Origin: Bdellovibrionales bacterium
GTDB taxonomy: Bacteria; Bdellovibrionota; Bdellovibrionia; Bdellovibrionales; UBA1609
Direction of reading: 5' to 3'
NCBI GenBank assembly: GCA_020628165.1
Contig: JAHDFM010000003.1
Span: forward strand, 62,001 to 126,000
Length of the DNA: 64,000 nt
Shown: one piece after another, positions 54,501 through 64,000 of the stretch
Numbering within the stretch: position 1 is the stretch's first letter
How the letters are laid out: each line of letters begins with the position of its first letter
The notes under the pieces: generated by a model
What the model was told of the DNA's origin: nothing
Databases searched by the model: none
What the model saw: the letters and a program-made list of their open reading frames with translations, nothing else
Program-made: the position numbers and the translations under genes

Positions 54501-57500
54501 TAGGGACTGGCACAGGTGACATTACAAGTGTGACTGCTGGCACTGGTTTGTCTGGTGGTGGTTCTTCAGGTGGAGTGACCCTAAATTTAGCGAATACAGC
54601 AGTGAGTGCTGGGTCTTACGGTTCAGCGACACAGATTCCAACTTACACCGTTGATGCCCAGGGGCGATTGACTGCAAGTAGTAATGTCAATGTGCACACA
54701 TCTGGCTTAACAACAGCTGAGATTGATCAATTAGAAAACATAGGTGCAATAACGATCAGTGCCGCTCAGTGGGGTTACTTAGGAAGCATGTCTGGTTCTC
54801 CAGTGATTACTGAAACAGATCCTAAAATGCAGACACTAACATCTACTGAGGTCGACCAACTAGAAAATATTGGCTCAAGCACAATCAGTGCCTCACAGTG
54901 GGGTTACTTAGGCGCTTTGTCTGGAGCTCCACTAACAAGTGAAACAGATCCCAAAATGCAAACTCTAACAACTGCTGAAGTTGATCAATTAGAAAACATA
55001 GGTGCAACAACGATCAGCGCTGCTCAGTGGGGCTACTTAGGAAGCATGTCTGGTTCTCCAGTGATCACCGAAACAGATCCAAAAATGCAGACACTATCAT
55101 CTACAGAGGTCGACCAACTAGAAAATATTGGTTCAAGCACAATCAGTGCCTCGCAGTGGTCTGTTCTCGGTGGTAACACTACAACTGCTGCTGAAATCAA
55201 TCAAATTGAAAACATTGGTTCTACAACAATAAGTGCCGCTCAATGGGGTTACCTCGGTGCTCTGTCTGGAGCTCCGCTAACAAGTGAAACAGACCCAAAA
55301 ATGCAGACTCTTACGACGGCTGAAGTCGATCAATTAGAAAATATTGGTGCAACAACTATCAGTGCTGCTCAGTGGAGTTATGTTGGGGCCCTTACGGGAA
55401 CACCTGGAGACATTTTTGATGGCGGAAATACCACTGGCTCTGCTGTGACAGTTGGTACTAATGATAACTTTGATTTAAATTTTGAAAGTAACGGCATTAT
55501 TAACATGACTATCGAGAATGATGGTGATGTTGGTATTGGAACAACAGCCCCTGAAGCAGCCTTAGATGTCAGTGCTTTACGATGGGGAGCTGGAACGCAC
55601 TTGCCACCACAGGTTGGAATTCGAGGAACGCGAGCTTCCATTGCTTTGTACGATACAAATGAAGCGACTAATGATGTTTTTGCAATAGAACATGGTGAAA
55701 GTGTTTTGCAAATTTACTCAACTGACTACACTGCTGATGATTGGGGTTTTGATGAAAGAGTGTCACGTTTGTCAATAAATGGAGATAATGGAAGGGTTGG
55801 AATTGGAGTGACATCTCCGGATACAATATTAGAAATCGCTGGAACACTTAAGCTAGGAAATGGTGGTGAGGCATGTAGTGCAGCTGGTGATGCCGGTATG
55901 TTTCGATATAACAGCGGTAATATGCAGTTTTGTGACGGTAGTAGTTGGGTTACGCTTGGCACGGGAAGTGGCTCCGGTGATATTACAGCGGTGAACACCA
56001 GTGGTGGCATCACCGGTGGGGTGACCAGTGGTGCAGCTAATATTAGCATTGCCGGTTCTGGAGTGACAACTGCTAAAATTGCGAACTTAAATGTGACTGG
56101 CGCAAAGATTGCTGCCAATGCCATTACTACTGATAAAATAGCAGCTGGTGCTGTAACAACCACTGACATTGCAACAGACACAATTTTAGCTGCAGACATT
56201 GCAGCCAATGCCGTCGGCTCTTCAGAGATAGCAGCTAACGCTGTGGGTGCATCAGAGTTATCTTCGACGACAGTTTCTGCAGGAAGCTATGGTTCAGCAA
56301 CACAAATCCCAACCTACACTGTGGATGCTGATGGTCGACTAACTGCTAGTAGTAATGTCAATGTTCACACTTCAGCTTTAACATCTGTTGAGATCGATCA
56401 ATTAGAAAACATCGGTGCAAGCACAATCAGTGCTTCTCAGTGGTCCGTTCTTGGTGGCAACACGACAACCGCCGCTGAAATCAATCAAATTGAAAACATA
56501 GGTTCCACAACAATCAGTGCTGCACAGTGGGGTTACCTAGGCGCAATGTCTGGAGCTCCTGGTGATATTATCAATGGAGGTAACAGTACTGGAGCACAGG
56601 TGGTGATAGGAACCAACGATAGTAATAACCTTGCTTTCGAAACAAATGGCGTCACAAAAATGTTATTAAGTAACTCAAATGATCGACTTTATTTGCAACA
56701 AGGTATTGCCAATATGAGTTCAGCTAATAACGCCTCAGTAGAATTGTACACGTCTGGCACCATGGTTTCTAGAAATGTAGCAGATGCCAACACGGCGTTA
56801 AGAGTTCATCAGATCAATGCAAGTAGCACTGGTGACATCTTAGACTTGATGTCAAATGGGAGTAGCAAAATGGTTGTGACTCAGCCAGGACTTGTGGGAA
56901 TAGGAACAGAGTTTCCAGAGCATTATTTAGATGTTCGCCCGTCACCATTTATCAAGGTAAAATCAGAATATCATGGTTTAGGAGTAACAGCTGCCGCTGG
57001 TTCTAGTGCTTATAGTGATCCGCGCTTAAACTTTTACAAATCAAGAGGAACTTTTGCGGCACCAACAGTGTTACTCAATGGTGACACTCTTAGTGAAATG
57101 AATTTTTTCTCTCACGATGGAACAGACTTTAACAACTACTCTGCAGCTATTAAAGTACGAGTCGATGGGTCTCACGGTACAGATGACACTCCTGCTAGGT
57201 TAGAGTTTAGAACAACCCCTGACGGATCAAACGTAACTCAAGCTCGTATGACCATTAGAAATGACGGTGACATAGGAATAGGTACTGAGAATCCTGATAA
57301 TTTATTACATTTATTTGGCAATAACAAAGACATGATCATTGAAAGTGACTCCACCTGCACAGGCTGTAGTGCTGATTTACAATTTAGAAGAAAACGAAGT
57401 GCTGGTTTGATAGCTGATGACGATCAATTGGGTTCTATTTATTTCCAAGGCTATGATGGTGATGAGTACCCAGGCACGAGCACGTCTCGTCAAGCTTATA

Positions 57501-58561
57501 TCAGGGCTCTTGTTGATGGGACTCCAGGAAATAACGATATACCAACTCGTTTGACATTTGGAACTACACCCGATGGCAATGATGAGGCCATTGAAAGAAT
57601 GCAAATCACCAATAACGGGACTCTGTTAGTTGGGCACACAGCCCCTCTGACCGGCAGTCATGCCTTTCAGTTTATCAGTGAAGATAACAAAGATGGATTG
57701 TTTGCAAACTACAGTTCATTAGCAAGCACGGCTGGTCCAGACGTCGATTTTCTTCGGGCTCGTGGCAGCTTATCGGCTCCTTCAAATGTCATTGTTGGAG
57801 ATAAAATTGGCTCTATAAGACCGAGACCCTACATCAATGGAGGCCATGGTTTTAGTGCTGAGATAGGTTTTTATATGGACAGTGGCACTATCAGTAGCAC
57901 GAGTCGTCCCACTAAGATTGTTTTTGGCACAGCCGCAAATGGAGCCACTGCCGTTTCAACTCGCATGACGATCAAAGAAGATGGTGATATTGGTATTGGA
58001 ACTACAGCACCAGGTCATAAACTTCACGTTATCGGAACAGCAGGTCTATCTACTGGAACAGCTTGGACTAACACATCTGATCGTCGCTTAAAGGACATTC
58101 AAGGTGAATACCAGTATGGTTTAAAAGAGATTTTAGATTTAAAAACCATTTGGTTTAATTATAAAGAGGGCAACAAACTCGACTTGCCTCACGACAAAAA
58201 AATCGCAGGTTTTATAGCCCAAGAAGTGCAAAGTGTAATTCCTGAAGCAGTCTTTGAAAGAGAAGATGGCTTTTTAGAATTAAATGTTGACCCAATTCAT
58301 TGGGCTACAGTCAATGCTGTTCAAGATTTACATGAGCTAACGGTTGAAAATAAAAACTATTGTGAAGTTAATTTTGAACAGATGCGTAAATCTATCAAAG
58401 GCAACCAAGAAAATATCACTCAGTTACAGAACAAGAGTGATGAGGTCGAGCGCCGCATTTCTAGTCTTGAAGATGAACTGGCTCAAGAAAAAGAGAATAA
58501 CAAAATGTTGTTACAACGCCTCATTGAGTTAGAGAAAAAGTTTGAGCAATCGCAGAAGTGA
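51587..58561 (+). CDS. Giant trimeric fibre protein with peptidase S74 chaperone
   Basis: This 2324-residue protein has a signal peptide (to about residue 20, ending LEAFA) and a head typical of Bdellovibrio fibre proteins (LMTYHGRI). A very long Gly/Ser/Thr/Asn-rich beta shaft follows. The shaft has stretches of [AT]KIADGS-type turns (about 600-720 and 1495-1560), a 43-residue repeat (about 1045-1265 and again near 1600), and several head-like domains marked GIGTTAPE or NGNGGEACSAAGD-type blocks. Near the C-terminus Ser2164 and Lys2169 in TSDRRLK form the dyad of S74 self-cleaving trimerisation chaperones, followed by a coiled coil (about 2275-2324). Such mosaic adhesive trimers are used by Bdellovibrio to recognise prey. 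The gene stands alone. Confidence 0.9.
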   Translation: MILRILTCTFFVIFSLEAFAVLAPSLMTYHGRIIEPSTMPLERSDVTFTVQVLSPGTEECVLYEETHLIDMTGSEGLFNFNIGQGAVTAGDPGIGLMGTMDNSRNQSGLSCSIGTSYTPVAGHGRRLRISFDYTGSTGPVTITPYSEIQSVPFATYASRLEGLGKDDLIQVNSGGTQVLNQGNIDAIFTTTNYPLLIDAIDGTHSAYAKSVDLPVTGGTLNMSGGGQDVVVSDTPATGDSAVNQDYSDGHLGGKVLDPTSMSGLTGAAGDGFILAWDETTQTFIAQAAPGDATKLPLAGGTMTGNIVMSGVSNPDIEMNDNDIINVGDITDINNLSLSGSGQADFNDSNLIELGFVTVMPERSVHLGSFTSAQETTYTGTLGALDAGKVWYNSTDNSFKYWDGTQAVDLKSEADDKLPLAGGTMTGDINMDTNDISNVESMNFSGVPGSDHLDLNNQFIINAGHITLTDQHVLRLGSYTGAQETAFEGTLGATDVGSLWYNSDDNQLKLWTDAGTSRTLAGLGNTAGSAVDIGTIPNCSASQKLQMSAGPTYAWSCVADSGDIEGVTAGDGLTGGGTSGSPTIDVNVDDATIEIASDIVRVKDSGITTAKIADDAITSAKILNGTIGAGDIANNSIQNNHLIDGIVNSAKIADGSVGNIDLDNNAVNSAKVQDNTLTSSDILDGTIATADLADGSVTSAKIADGTITSSDIATGSGIILDGGNTEGAAVTIGTNDNFDLNLETNGSTRLRIDNNGRIGTGVVSGAAKLYVSHATADGDTSERAVEINRSTTTSSNVTSFDKGMVSYLIDYDIPSGITDSGYKIAVDASAYASNNTGFAGTLNQNMAVWARSGVNASAPGSLINNSYAVKAEILNSDADSTITNAYGVHIQNGNGTGTITNNYGLYQVTASARNYFAGNVGLGDNTPDTRLDVEGTIKMGDGGETCSAAGDGGMIRYNGSVLQFCNGSAWTTLGTGTGDITSVTAGTGLSGGGSSGGVTLNLANTAVSAGSYGSATQIPTYTVDAQGRLTASSNVNVHTSGLTTAEIDQLENIGAITISAAQWGYLGSMSGSPVITETDPKMQTLTSTEVDQLENIGSSTISASQWGYLGALSGAPLTSETDPKMQTLTTAEVDQLENIGATTISAAQWGYLGSMSGSPVITETDPKMQTLSSTEVDQLENIGSSTISASQWSVLGGNTTTAAEINQIENIGSTTISAAQWGYLGALSGAPLTSETDPKMQTLTTAEVDQLENIGATTISAAQWSYVGALTGTPGDIFDGGNTTGSAVTVGTNDNFDLNFESNGIINMTIENDGDVGIGTTAPEAALDVSALRWGAGTHLPPQVGIRGTRASIALYDTNEATNDVFAIEHGESVLQIYSTDYTADDWGFDERVSRLSINGDNGRVGIGVTSPDTILEIAGTLKLGNGGEACSAAGDAGMFRYNSGNMQFCDGSSWVTLGTGSGSGDITAVNTSGGITGGVTSGAANISIAGSGVTTAKIANLNVTGAKIAANAITTDKIAAGAVTTTDIATDTILAADIAANAVGSSEIAANAVGASELSSTTVSAGSYGSATQIPTYTVDADGRLTASSNVNVHTSALTSVEIDQLENIGASTISASQWSVLGGNTTTAAEINQIENIGSTTISAAQWGYLGAMSGAPGDIINGGNSTGAQVVIGTNDSNNLAFETNGVTKMLLSNSNDRLYLQQGIANMSSANNASVELYTSGTMVSRNVADANTALRVHQINASSTGDILDLMSNGSSKMVVTQPGLVGIGTEFPEHYLDVRPSPFIKVKSEYHGLGVTAAAGSSAYSDPRLNFYKSRGTFAAPTVLLNGDTLSEMNFFSHDGTDFNNYSAAIKVRVDGSHGTDDTPARLEFRTTPDGSNVTQARMTIRNDGDIGIGTENPDNLLHLFGNNKDMIIESDSTCTGCSADLQFRRKRSAGLIADDDQLGSIYFQGYDGDEYPGTSTSRQAYIRALVDGTPGNNDIPTRLTFGTTPDGNDEAIERMQITNNGTLLVGHTAPLTGSHAFQFISEDNKDGLFANYSSLASTAGPDVDFLRARGSLSAPSNVIVGDKIGSIRPRPYINGGHGFSAEIGFYMDSGTISSTSRPTKIVFGTAANGATAVSTRMTIKEDGDIGIGTTAPGHKLHVIGTAGLSTGTAWTNTSDRRLKDIQGEYQYGLKEILDLKTIWFNYKEGNKLDLPHDKKIAGFIAQEVQSVIPEAVFEREDGFLELNVDPIHWATVNAVQDLHELTVENKNYCEVNFEQMRKSIKGNQENITQLQNKSDEVERRISSLEDELAQEKENNKMLLQRLIELEKKFEQSQK
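54719..55378 (+). repeat. In-frame 129-bp repeats in the fibre shaft
   Basis: Units begin E-[VI]-[DN]-Q-[LI]-ENIG at 54719, 54848, 54977, 55106, 55193 and 55322. Spacings are 129, 129, 129, 87 and 129 bases, i.e. 43-residue units with one 29-residue unit. Alternate units are the most alike (GSMSGSPVIT versus GALSGAPLTS), so the real duplication step is 258 bases. Two further units occur near 56391 and 56476. Confidence 0.85.
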
Positions 58562-58824
58562 TTCTTTTGCAAAATCTACAATACTTAAATATTTGAGCCC
58601 AAGCCCCCCGAGTGTTTTCTTATGACGTCTAGGAATGGCTTGATTTGAAATTATTCCTTGAGTTTTTTACCCACAACGTCGAATATAACTGTATGAAGTT
58701 TTATAGAAAATTCAACATTCATAATAAAACCATTGCCCTCTTCGCAGATTGTTGCCTATAATCTAGCGTTTTTACTTAATTTTTTAGCCACATTAACAGA
58801 CTCAATTTAAACAGGAGTTCGATC

Positions 58825-60282
58825 ATGTCGATCACGATATATAATTCAATGAGCAAGCAAAAAGAAACATTTAAACCCATCAAGGCTGGTGAGGTTTCTA
58901 TGTATGTTTGTGGCCCAACGGTTTATGATTTTTTACATGTGGGTAATTTTAGGGGAGCGATATTTTTTAATGCCGTTAGAAATTGGTTTGAAAAACAAGG
59001 TTATAAAGTTAACTACGTATACAATTACACAGACGTCGATGATAAAATCATCAAACGTGCCAATGAGCTCGGGCAAACCTCAGAAGAAGTCGCGACCATG
59101 TATATCAAAGAGTTTGAAAAAGACTACAGAGGTCTGCGCCTGAAACCACACACGGCCAACCCAAAAGTGACAGAGCATATCGACAACATCATAAAAATGG
59201 TGACCAGTCTTATTGAAAAAAATAAAGCCTATGCTGTGAACGGCGATGTTTATTTTAACGTTGAAAATTTCAACGACTACGGAAAGCTCAGCAATAAAAA
59301 TATCGAAGAGCTAGAGGCGGGTGTGCGCATAGAGGCCAACACAGATAAAAAACACCCAAGTGACTTTGCCTTGTGGAAAGGTGCAAAGCCAGATGAGCCG
59401 TCTTGGGACTCTCCTTGGGGCAAAGGGCGTCCGGGCTGGCACATCGAGTGCTCTGTGATGGTTAAAGAAGTTCTTGGTGATAGCATTGATATCCACGGCG
59501 GGGGGTTAGATTTACTTTTCCCGCACCATGAAAATGAAATTGCTCAAAGTGAAGCGTGCAATGGAGCAAAGTACGTTAACTATTGGATGCACAACAATAT
59601 GCTCGAGTTTGGCAATCAAAAGATGTCAAAGTCGCTTGGCAATGTTCGCACAGGGCGTTCTTTCATTGAAGAGTACAATGGTGAAGTTCTTAAGTTTTTA
59701 AATTTGTCGTCTCACTATCGCAGTGTGATTGATTTTAGTGAAGTGCAGATAGGTCGTGCTATTGCATCTTTAGGTAAGTTTTATTCCAGCCTCAAACATG
59801 CAGAGAGTTTAGTGGCAAAAGACCTTGCGTTAGTGCCAGTGCCAGATGACTTTTTAAAAATGGTCGATGAGTGCACACAAGGCTTTGAACAGTCCATGAA
59901 TGACGATTTTAATACCGCTGAGGCACTAGCTAAATTTTATGAGATGATGCGCATGTTTAACAACTTAACTCGCAAGCCTGGAAAAGCAAAGCCCGAGCAC
60001 AAAGCGATTGCTGAAGTTTATTTGGGTTGGATTAAAGACAAGGGAGATGTGCTGGCTCTTTTTCAAGAAAATCCGTCTGAGTACTTGGTGGCTTTAGATG
60101 ATATGTTATTGAGACAAAAAAATATTTCTAGAGAAGATGTTGATGCTCTTATTGTAGAGCGCACAAAAGTGAGAGCAGAGAAAAACTATGCTCGCTCAGA
60201 TGAGATCAGAGATCAATTGATAGAAATGGGCATCCAGGTTATGGATGGTGTTGATGGCAGCACTTGGGAAGTGGAAAAGTAA
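58825..60282 (+). CDS. cysS: Cysteinyl-tRNA synthetase
   Basis: This 485-residue class I synthetase has MYVCGPTVYDFLHVGNFRG (zinc Cys and HIGH-type motif), GRPGWHIECSVM and LLFPHHENEIAQSEA (remaining zinc ligands), and KMSKSLGN (about 270). The C-terminal DALR-type domain is present. uvrB follows 42 bases downstream. The ribosome site is AGGAG. Confidence 0.96.
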   Translation: MSITIYNSMSKQKETFKPIKAGEVSMYVCGPTVYDFLHVGNFRGAIFFNAVRNWFEKQGYKVNYVYNYTDVDDKIIKRANELGQTSEEVATMYIKEFEKDYRGLRLKPHTANPKVTEHIDNIIKMVTSLIEKNKAYAVNGDVYFNVENFNDYGKLSNKNIEELEAGVRIEANTDKKHPSDFALWKGAKPDEPSWDSPWGKGRPGWHIECSVMVKEVLGDSIDIHGGGLDLLFPHHENEIAQSEACNGAKYVNYWMHNNMLEFGNQKMSKSLGNVRTGRSFIEEYNGEVLKFLNLSSHYRSVIDFSEVQIGRAIASLGKFYSSLKHAESLVAKDLALVPVPDDFLKMVDECTQGFEQSMNDDFNTAEALAKFYEMMRMFNNLTRKPGKAKPEHKAIAEVYLGWIKDKGDVLALFQENPSEYLVALDDMLLRQKNISREDVDALIVERTKVRAEKNYARSDEIRDQLIEMGIQVMDGVDGSTWEVEK

Positions 60283-60324
60283 TTTAAAAAAAGTATTTTT
60301 TAATTTGTTAGGAGAACTCTAGCG

Positions 60325-62316
60325 TTGTCGATTTTTAAAATGGTGACAGATTTTACCCCTTCAGGAGATCAGCCTGGAGCGATTCAGCAGATTGTTGGCA
60401 ACGTTAAAAGTAAGCTCAATCACCAGGTTCTTCTTGGAGTGACGGGGTCTGGAAAAACGTTCACCATGGCAAAAAGCATTGAAAAGCTTGGGCTTCCCAC
60501 TTTAATTATGGCTCATAATAAAACTTTGGCCGCACAACTGTATGCTGAGTTCAAAGAATTTTTCCCAGAAAATGCGGTCGAGTACTTTGTTTCATACTAC
60601 GATTACTATCAGCCTGAGGCCTTTATTCCTTCGACGGGCACTTTTATTGAAAAAGACTCATCCATCAATGAGCAAATCGATCGCATGCGCCACTCGGCCA
60701 CACGCTCTTTGTTTGAACGCCCAGATGTGATCATTGTTAGCAGTGTGTCTTGTATTTATGGTCTAGGGAGTCCCGAAGCTTATCAAGGTCTGATGATTCA
60801 TTTGAATGTCAATGAAGAGATGGCACGCAATCATTTTTTAAAAGAATTAGTGCGCATTCAATATTCGCGCAATGACATTGATTTTCAAAGGGGGAGTTTT
60901 CGCGTGAGGGGTGACACCGTCGAAGTGCACCCTCCGTCTGAAGACTCCAAAGCTTTACGAGTGGAGTTCTTTGGTGACTATATAGATCGTCTTTCTTGGG
61001 TGGACCCATTAACGGGGAGTGTTTTGCAAGAGCTTGAAAAAGCGGCCATCTATCCAGGCAGTCATTACGTCAGCACCGAAGAAAAACAAAAAGATGCTGT
61101 GGAAGCCATTCGCGATGAGCTTCGCGAACGCATTCAACATTACCGACATAATATTTTGCACAAAGAGGCTGAGCTCATTGAGCAAAGAACATCTTACGAT
61201 TTAGAGCTAATTCTAGAGATGGGGTTTTGCCCAGGAATTGAAAACTACTCACGTCACTTAACAGGACGCAAAGAGGGGGAAGCTCCTCCCACTTTGCTTG
61301 AGTACTTTCCGGCCGAGTTTTTAACTTTTATTGATGAGAGCCACGTAACAGTGCCGCAAATTGGTGGCATGTACCGGGGAGACCGGGCGAGAAAATCCAC
61401 CTTGGTGGAGCACGGTTACCGTTTGCCATCGGCTTTAGATAACCGTCCACTTAACTTTCAAGAATTTGAAGATTACATTGATAAGGTGGTTTATGTCTCT
61501 GCTACTCCGGGTGACTATGAACTGCAAAAATCAGAAGGTTTGGTGATCGAGCAAATTATTCGACCGACAGGTTTATTAGATCCGATCATTGAAGTTCGCC
61601 CAGTGACCACTCAGGTCGATGACTTGCTTGGTGAAATTAAAGACCGAGTTAAGAAAAAAGAACGAGTTTTAATAACGACTTTGACGAAAAAAAGTGCTGA
61701 GAGTTTAACAGGCTATTATGAAGACTTAGGCATCAAAGTGAAGTACTTGCACAGTGAAATCAAAACAGCAGAAAGAACCGACATCATTCGCAACTTACGC
61801 TTAGGTGTGTTTGATGTGCTCATTGGCATTAACTTGTTGCGAGAGGGGCTCGACATTCCCGAAGTCAGTCTGGTTGCGATCACTGATGCCGATAAAGAAG
61901 GTTTTTTGCGCTCAGAGCGTTCTTTGATTCAGACCATAGGGAGAGCTGCTAGAAACTCAGAAGGGCGCGTGATTCTATATGCCGATAAGATCACTCAGTC
62001 GATGGACAAAGCCATGAAAGAAACTCAAAGGCGACGTGAGCTTCAACAAGAGCACAACAAAAAACATGGCATCACTCCTAAAACAATCATTAAAAAAGTT
62101 CACAAAAGTTTAGCAGAGATTTATGGTTATCAAGACCTTGAGTCGAACAAGAAAAAAATAATTGGCATTGAACAATTGACTTCAGCGGAGCTTATCAAAA
62201 AATTAGAGCCTCTCAGAAAAGAAATGAAACAAGCAGCAAAAGACTTGGACTTCGAAAGAGCGGCTGAAATCAGAGATCAAATTAAACAGATTGAGCTTTC
62301 CGCCTTAGAGAAGTGA
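60325..62316 (+). CDS. uvrB: Excinuclease ABC subunit B
   Basis: This 663-residue nucleotide-excision-repair helicase recognises damage handed over by UvrA. The start is TTG 60325 behind TAGGAGA. Motifs are Walker [10 protein letters not shown] (about 39), the beta-hairpin [35 protein letters not shown], and the C-terminal helicase block [20 protein letters not shown] followed by GRAARN. The C-terminal UVR domain ([15 protein letters not shown]) binds UvrC. Confidence 0.97.
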   Translation: MSIFKMVTDFTPSGDQPGAIQQIVGNVKSKLNHQVLLGVTGSGKTFTMAKSIEKLGLPTLIMAHNKTLAAQLYAEFKEFFPENAVEYFVSYYDYYQPEAFIPSTGTFIEKDSSINEQIDRMRHSATRSLFERPDVIIVSSVSCIYGLGSPEAYQGLMIHLNVNEEMARNHFLKELVRIQYSRNDIDFQRGSFRVRGDTVEVHPPSEDSKALRVEFFGDYIDRLSWVDPLTGSVLQELEKAAIYPGSHYVSTEEKQKDAVEAIRDELRERIQHYRHNILHKEAELIEQRTSYDLELILEMGFCPGIENYSRHLTGRKEGEAPPTLLEYFPAEFLTFIDESHVTVPQIGGMYRGDRARKSTLVEHGYRLPSALDNRPLNFQEFEDYIDKVVYVSATPGDYELQKSEGLVIEQIIRPTGLLDPIIEVRPVTTQVDDLLGEIKDRVKKKERVLITTLTKKSAESLTGYYEDLGIKVKYLHSEIKTAERTDIIRNLRLGVFDVLIGINLLREGLDIPEVSLVAITDADKEGFLRSERSLIQTIGRAARNSEGRVILYADKITQSMDKAMKETQRRRELQQEHNKKHGITPKTIIKKVHKSLAEIYGYQDLESNKKKIIGIEQLTSAELIKKLEPLRKEMKQAAKDLDFERAAEIRDQIKQIELSALEK

Positions 62317-62415
62317 TTGTATAAGACTTAAAAATCTTGAATGAAGCTTTAACAGTAGACAAAGGCCTCACTCAGTTTTATCTTTCTAGATATCAGCTTT
62401 TTTACAGGAATGTTT

Positions 62416-64000
62416 ATGTCGATCAATTTACTACAGATTCAAAATGGCTATAAGTCTTATGCCACCAAGGACTTGTTTGATGACATAACAGTGTCGGTGA
62501 ACTTAGGCGAGCACATTGGCATTGTCGGAGCTAACGGAACAGGAAAAACCACATTTTTTAAAATTGTCATTGGTCAAGAGGAACTTGATTCTGGCTCAGT
62601 CATTAAGAGTAAAGAGCTTAAATTAGGGTACCTCGCTCAAGAAGACGTTTGGCAAAAAGACGAAACCATCACTGATTACATCGACGGTTTATCACGCCCC
62701 TTGTGGGAGCTCAAAGATTTAGGACAAAGCTTAGGGTTGAAGCCTGAAATGTTTGATCAACCTATTGAGTCTTTATCGGGTGGTTACCGTATGCGCTGTA
62801 AGCTCTTGCGCTTGATTGGTAAAGAGCCAAATCTGCTGTTATTAGATGAGCCGACAAACTATCTTGACCTTGAATCATTGATCGTGCTTGAGAATTTCTT
62901 AAAAAAATATGAAGGCGCTTTTTTGTTGATCACTCACGATCACGAGTTTTTAAAAAAGGTAACTAACACCACCATTGGTTTTCAAAATAAAAAGGTTGAA
63001 AAGATCAGTGGCAACGTCGATTTTTATTTTGAGCAAAAGCAATTGCAAAACGAAATCTTAACCAAGCAAAAGTTCAATCAAGACAAAAAGAAAAAACAAT
63101 TACAAGATTTTGTCACAAGATTTGGTGCTAAAAACACCAAAGCCAAACAAGCAAAATCTAAAATGAAACAGATTGAACGAATGGAAGACATTGATGCTCC
63201 TGACACTTTTATCCCAAAAGTAAATATTAAGCTACCACAACCGATCCGTACGGGACGATTTACATTTGCCTTAGAAGACGTGAATTTAGGTTACACAGAG
63301 CAACCAGTGATTTCTGATATCAGTTTTAACATTGAGCGTGGCGATCACGTGGCTGTGGTCGGATATAACGGGGCCGGGAAGTCGACCTTCTTGAAAGGTC
63401 TTGCTGGCCACTTAAAACCTCAGAAAGGGGAGCTGCAAATTGGTCAAAACAATGTGATTTCTTACTTTGGTCAGCATGTGCCAGAAGAACTGAACTTAAC
63501 CAATACCATTTTGTCAGAGCTTCATGAAGGCCTCGATCTATCGATAGATGATCAAATGGTTTTAGACATTGCTGGAGCTTTGATGTTTTCTGGCGATGAC
63601 CTCAATAAAAAAATATCGGTGCTGTCTGGTGGTGAGAAAGTACGAGTGGCCTTAGCTAAAATTTTACTAAAAAAGAACTCTTGTTTGTTACTAGATGAGC
63701 CCACTAACCATCTTGATTTTTATACAGTCGAGGCATTAGCAAATGCTCTCAATTTGTATGAAGGCACTGTGGTCTTTGTCAGTCACGATCGTAAATTTGT
63801 GCGCAACATTGCTCAAAAGATATTAATTGTAAACAAAGGAAAACTTGAGCTTTACCCAGGCAATTACGATGAGTACTTGTGGAGCCTTGAGAAAGGTTTA
63901 CTTGCCAATATCAAAACAGATGATAGCAAAGAGGAAACAAAGACGACCTGGGTGAAAAAAGAAACGCGTAAACCCAATGCTTACAAACGCAAAAAAGAAC
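62416..64000 (+). CDS. ABC-F family ATPase (partial, runs off the window)
   Basis: The frame is open from ATG 62416 (seven bases after CAGGA) to the window end, 528 codons. Two ABC ATPase domains are present: the first with GIVGANGTGKTT, LSGGYRMRCKL and LLLLDEPTNYLDLE, the second with VVGYNGAGKST, LSGGEKVRVALAK and LLLDEPTNHLDF. They are joined by a charged, helical linker rich in Lys and Gln. There are no membrane segments, so it belongs to the ABC-F (Uup/EttA/YheS) group of ribosome-associated factors. The Lys-rich C-terminus resembles Uup-type tails. Subfamily is not assigned. Confidence 0.92.
   Translation, partial: MSINLLQIQNGYKSYATKDLFDDITVSVNLGEHIGIVGANGTGKTTFFKIVIGQEELDSGSVIKSKELKLGYLAQEDVWQKDETITDYIDGLSRPLWELKDLGQSLGLKPEMFDQPIESLSGGYRMRCKLLRLIGKEPNLLLLDEPTNYLDLESLIVLENFLKKYEGAFLLITHDHEFLKKVTNTTIGFQNKKVEKISGNVDFYFEQKQLQNEILTKQKFNQDKKKKQLQDFVTRFGAKNTKAKQAKSKMKQIERMEDIDAPDTFIPKVNIKLPQPIRTGRFTFALEDVNLGYTEQPVISDISFNIERGDHVAVVGYNGAGKSTFLKGLAGHLKPQKGELQIGQNNVISYFGQHVPEELNLTNTILSELHEGLDLSIDDQMVLDIAGALMFSGDDLNKKISVLSGGEKVRVALAKILLKKNSCLLLDEPTNHLDFYTVEALANALNLYEGTVVFVSHDRKFVRNIAQKILIVNKGKLELYPGNYDEYLWSLEKGLLANIKTDDSKEETKTTWVKKETRKPNAYKRKKE

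Noticed and set aside
54719-55378. Regularly spaced repeats that might suggest a CRISPR array
   Set aside because: The repeats are in frame within a large coding gene, the units are 129 bases long, and there are no unique spacers or cas genes.

Overview
The window is an AT-rich stretch of a Gram-negative chromosome, most likely from the Bdellovibrionota (Bdellovibrio-like predators and relatives). Reasons: a 2324-residue trimeric fibre protein ending in a peptidase S74 chaperone, as in the mosaic adhesive trimer fibres of Bdellovibrio; many large lipoproteins; a CarD regulator; an HD-GYP protein; a DUF366 protein; and a mix of ordinary housekeeping genes with secreted accessory genes. This assignment is inference, because no rRNA is present.

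Layout. (1) 1-3.7 kb is a metal-handling locus. An ECF sigma factor, a small membrane protein (candidate anti-sigma) and an HMA-MauE membrane protein run leftward. An outer-membrane-type protein, a periplasmic HMA protein, a MerT-like membrane protein and a cupredoxin lipoprotein with a frame break at an A8 run go rightward. The two arms share one intergenic region carrying two matching promoter-like sequences, GTCACA-N14-TACGTA, one facing each way. (2) 3.7-7.1 kb is a scar: fragments of an XRE regulator and a large serine recombinase, an intact pectate-lyase-like repeat lipoprotein, and a 5'-truncated gene. (3) 7.5-23 kb is an accessory region of exported proteins: a Tiki/EreA-like protein, a beta-helix lipoprotein, an amidohydrolase, a GH12-like lipoprotein, a DKNYY lipoprotein, a triple-LamG lipoprotein, and a DUF1592/DUF1588 lipoprotein followed by a Tat-exported DUF1552 protein. 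(4) 23-46.6 kb is mainly housekeeping: queA-tgt-yajC-secD-secF, recJ-queC, a DUF366 gene, a NifU/Nfu gene, an FbaB-like pseudoenzyme gene, lysS with a double rhodanese lipoprotein and a YceI lipoprotein, a VWA lipoprotein, an HD-GYP gene, recG, carD, a DUF547 gene and gltX. (5) 46.7-51.3 kb is a second DUF1592/DUF1552 pair with a PL14-like lipoprotein. (6) 51.6-58.6 kb is the fibre gene. (7) 58.8-64 kb carries cysS, uvrB and a partial ABC-F ATPase gene.

The strongest unexplained signal is an N-terminal lipoprotein tag. Seven exported proteins have aromatic-[Q/N/T]-Asn-Cys, most often YQNC or YNNC, where the usual lipobox has a small residue before Cys. Phe usually follows three to five residues later. 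Five other lipoproteins in the same window have ordinary [ST][GS]C lipoboxes, so two classes appear to coexist. The tagged class holds the carbohydrate-active, DUF1592, DKNYY and VWA proteins, which suggests a sorting signal.

Other points: an apparent AUU start for recJ, an FbaB paralogue and two rhodanese domains without their catalytic residues, and a family of short dispersed repeats in the intergenic regions. No tRNA, rRNA, CRISPR array or intact transposase was seen.
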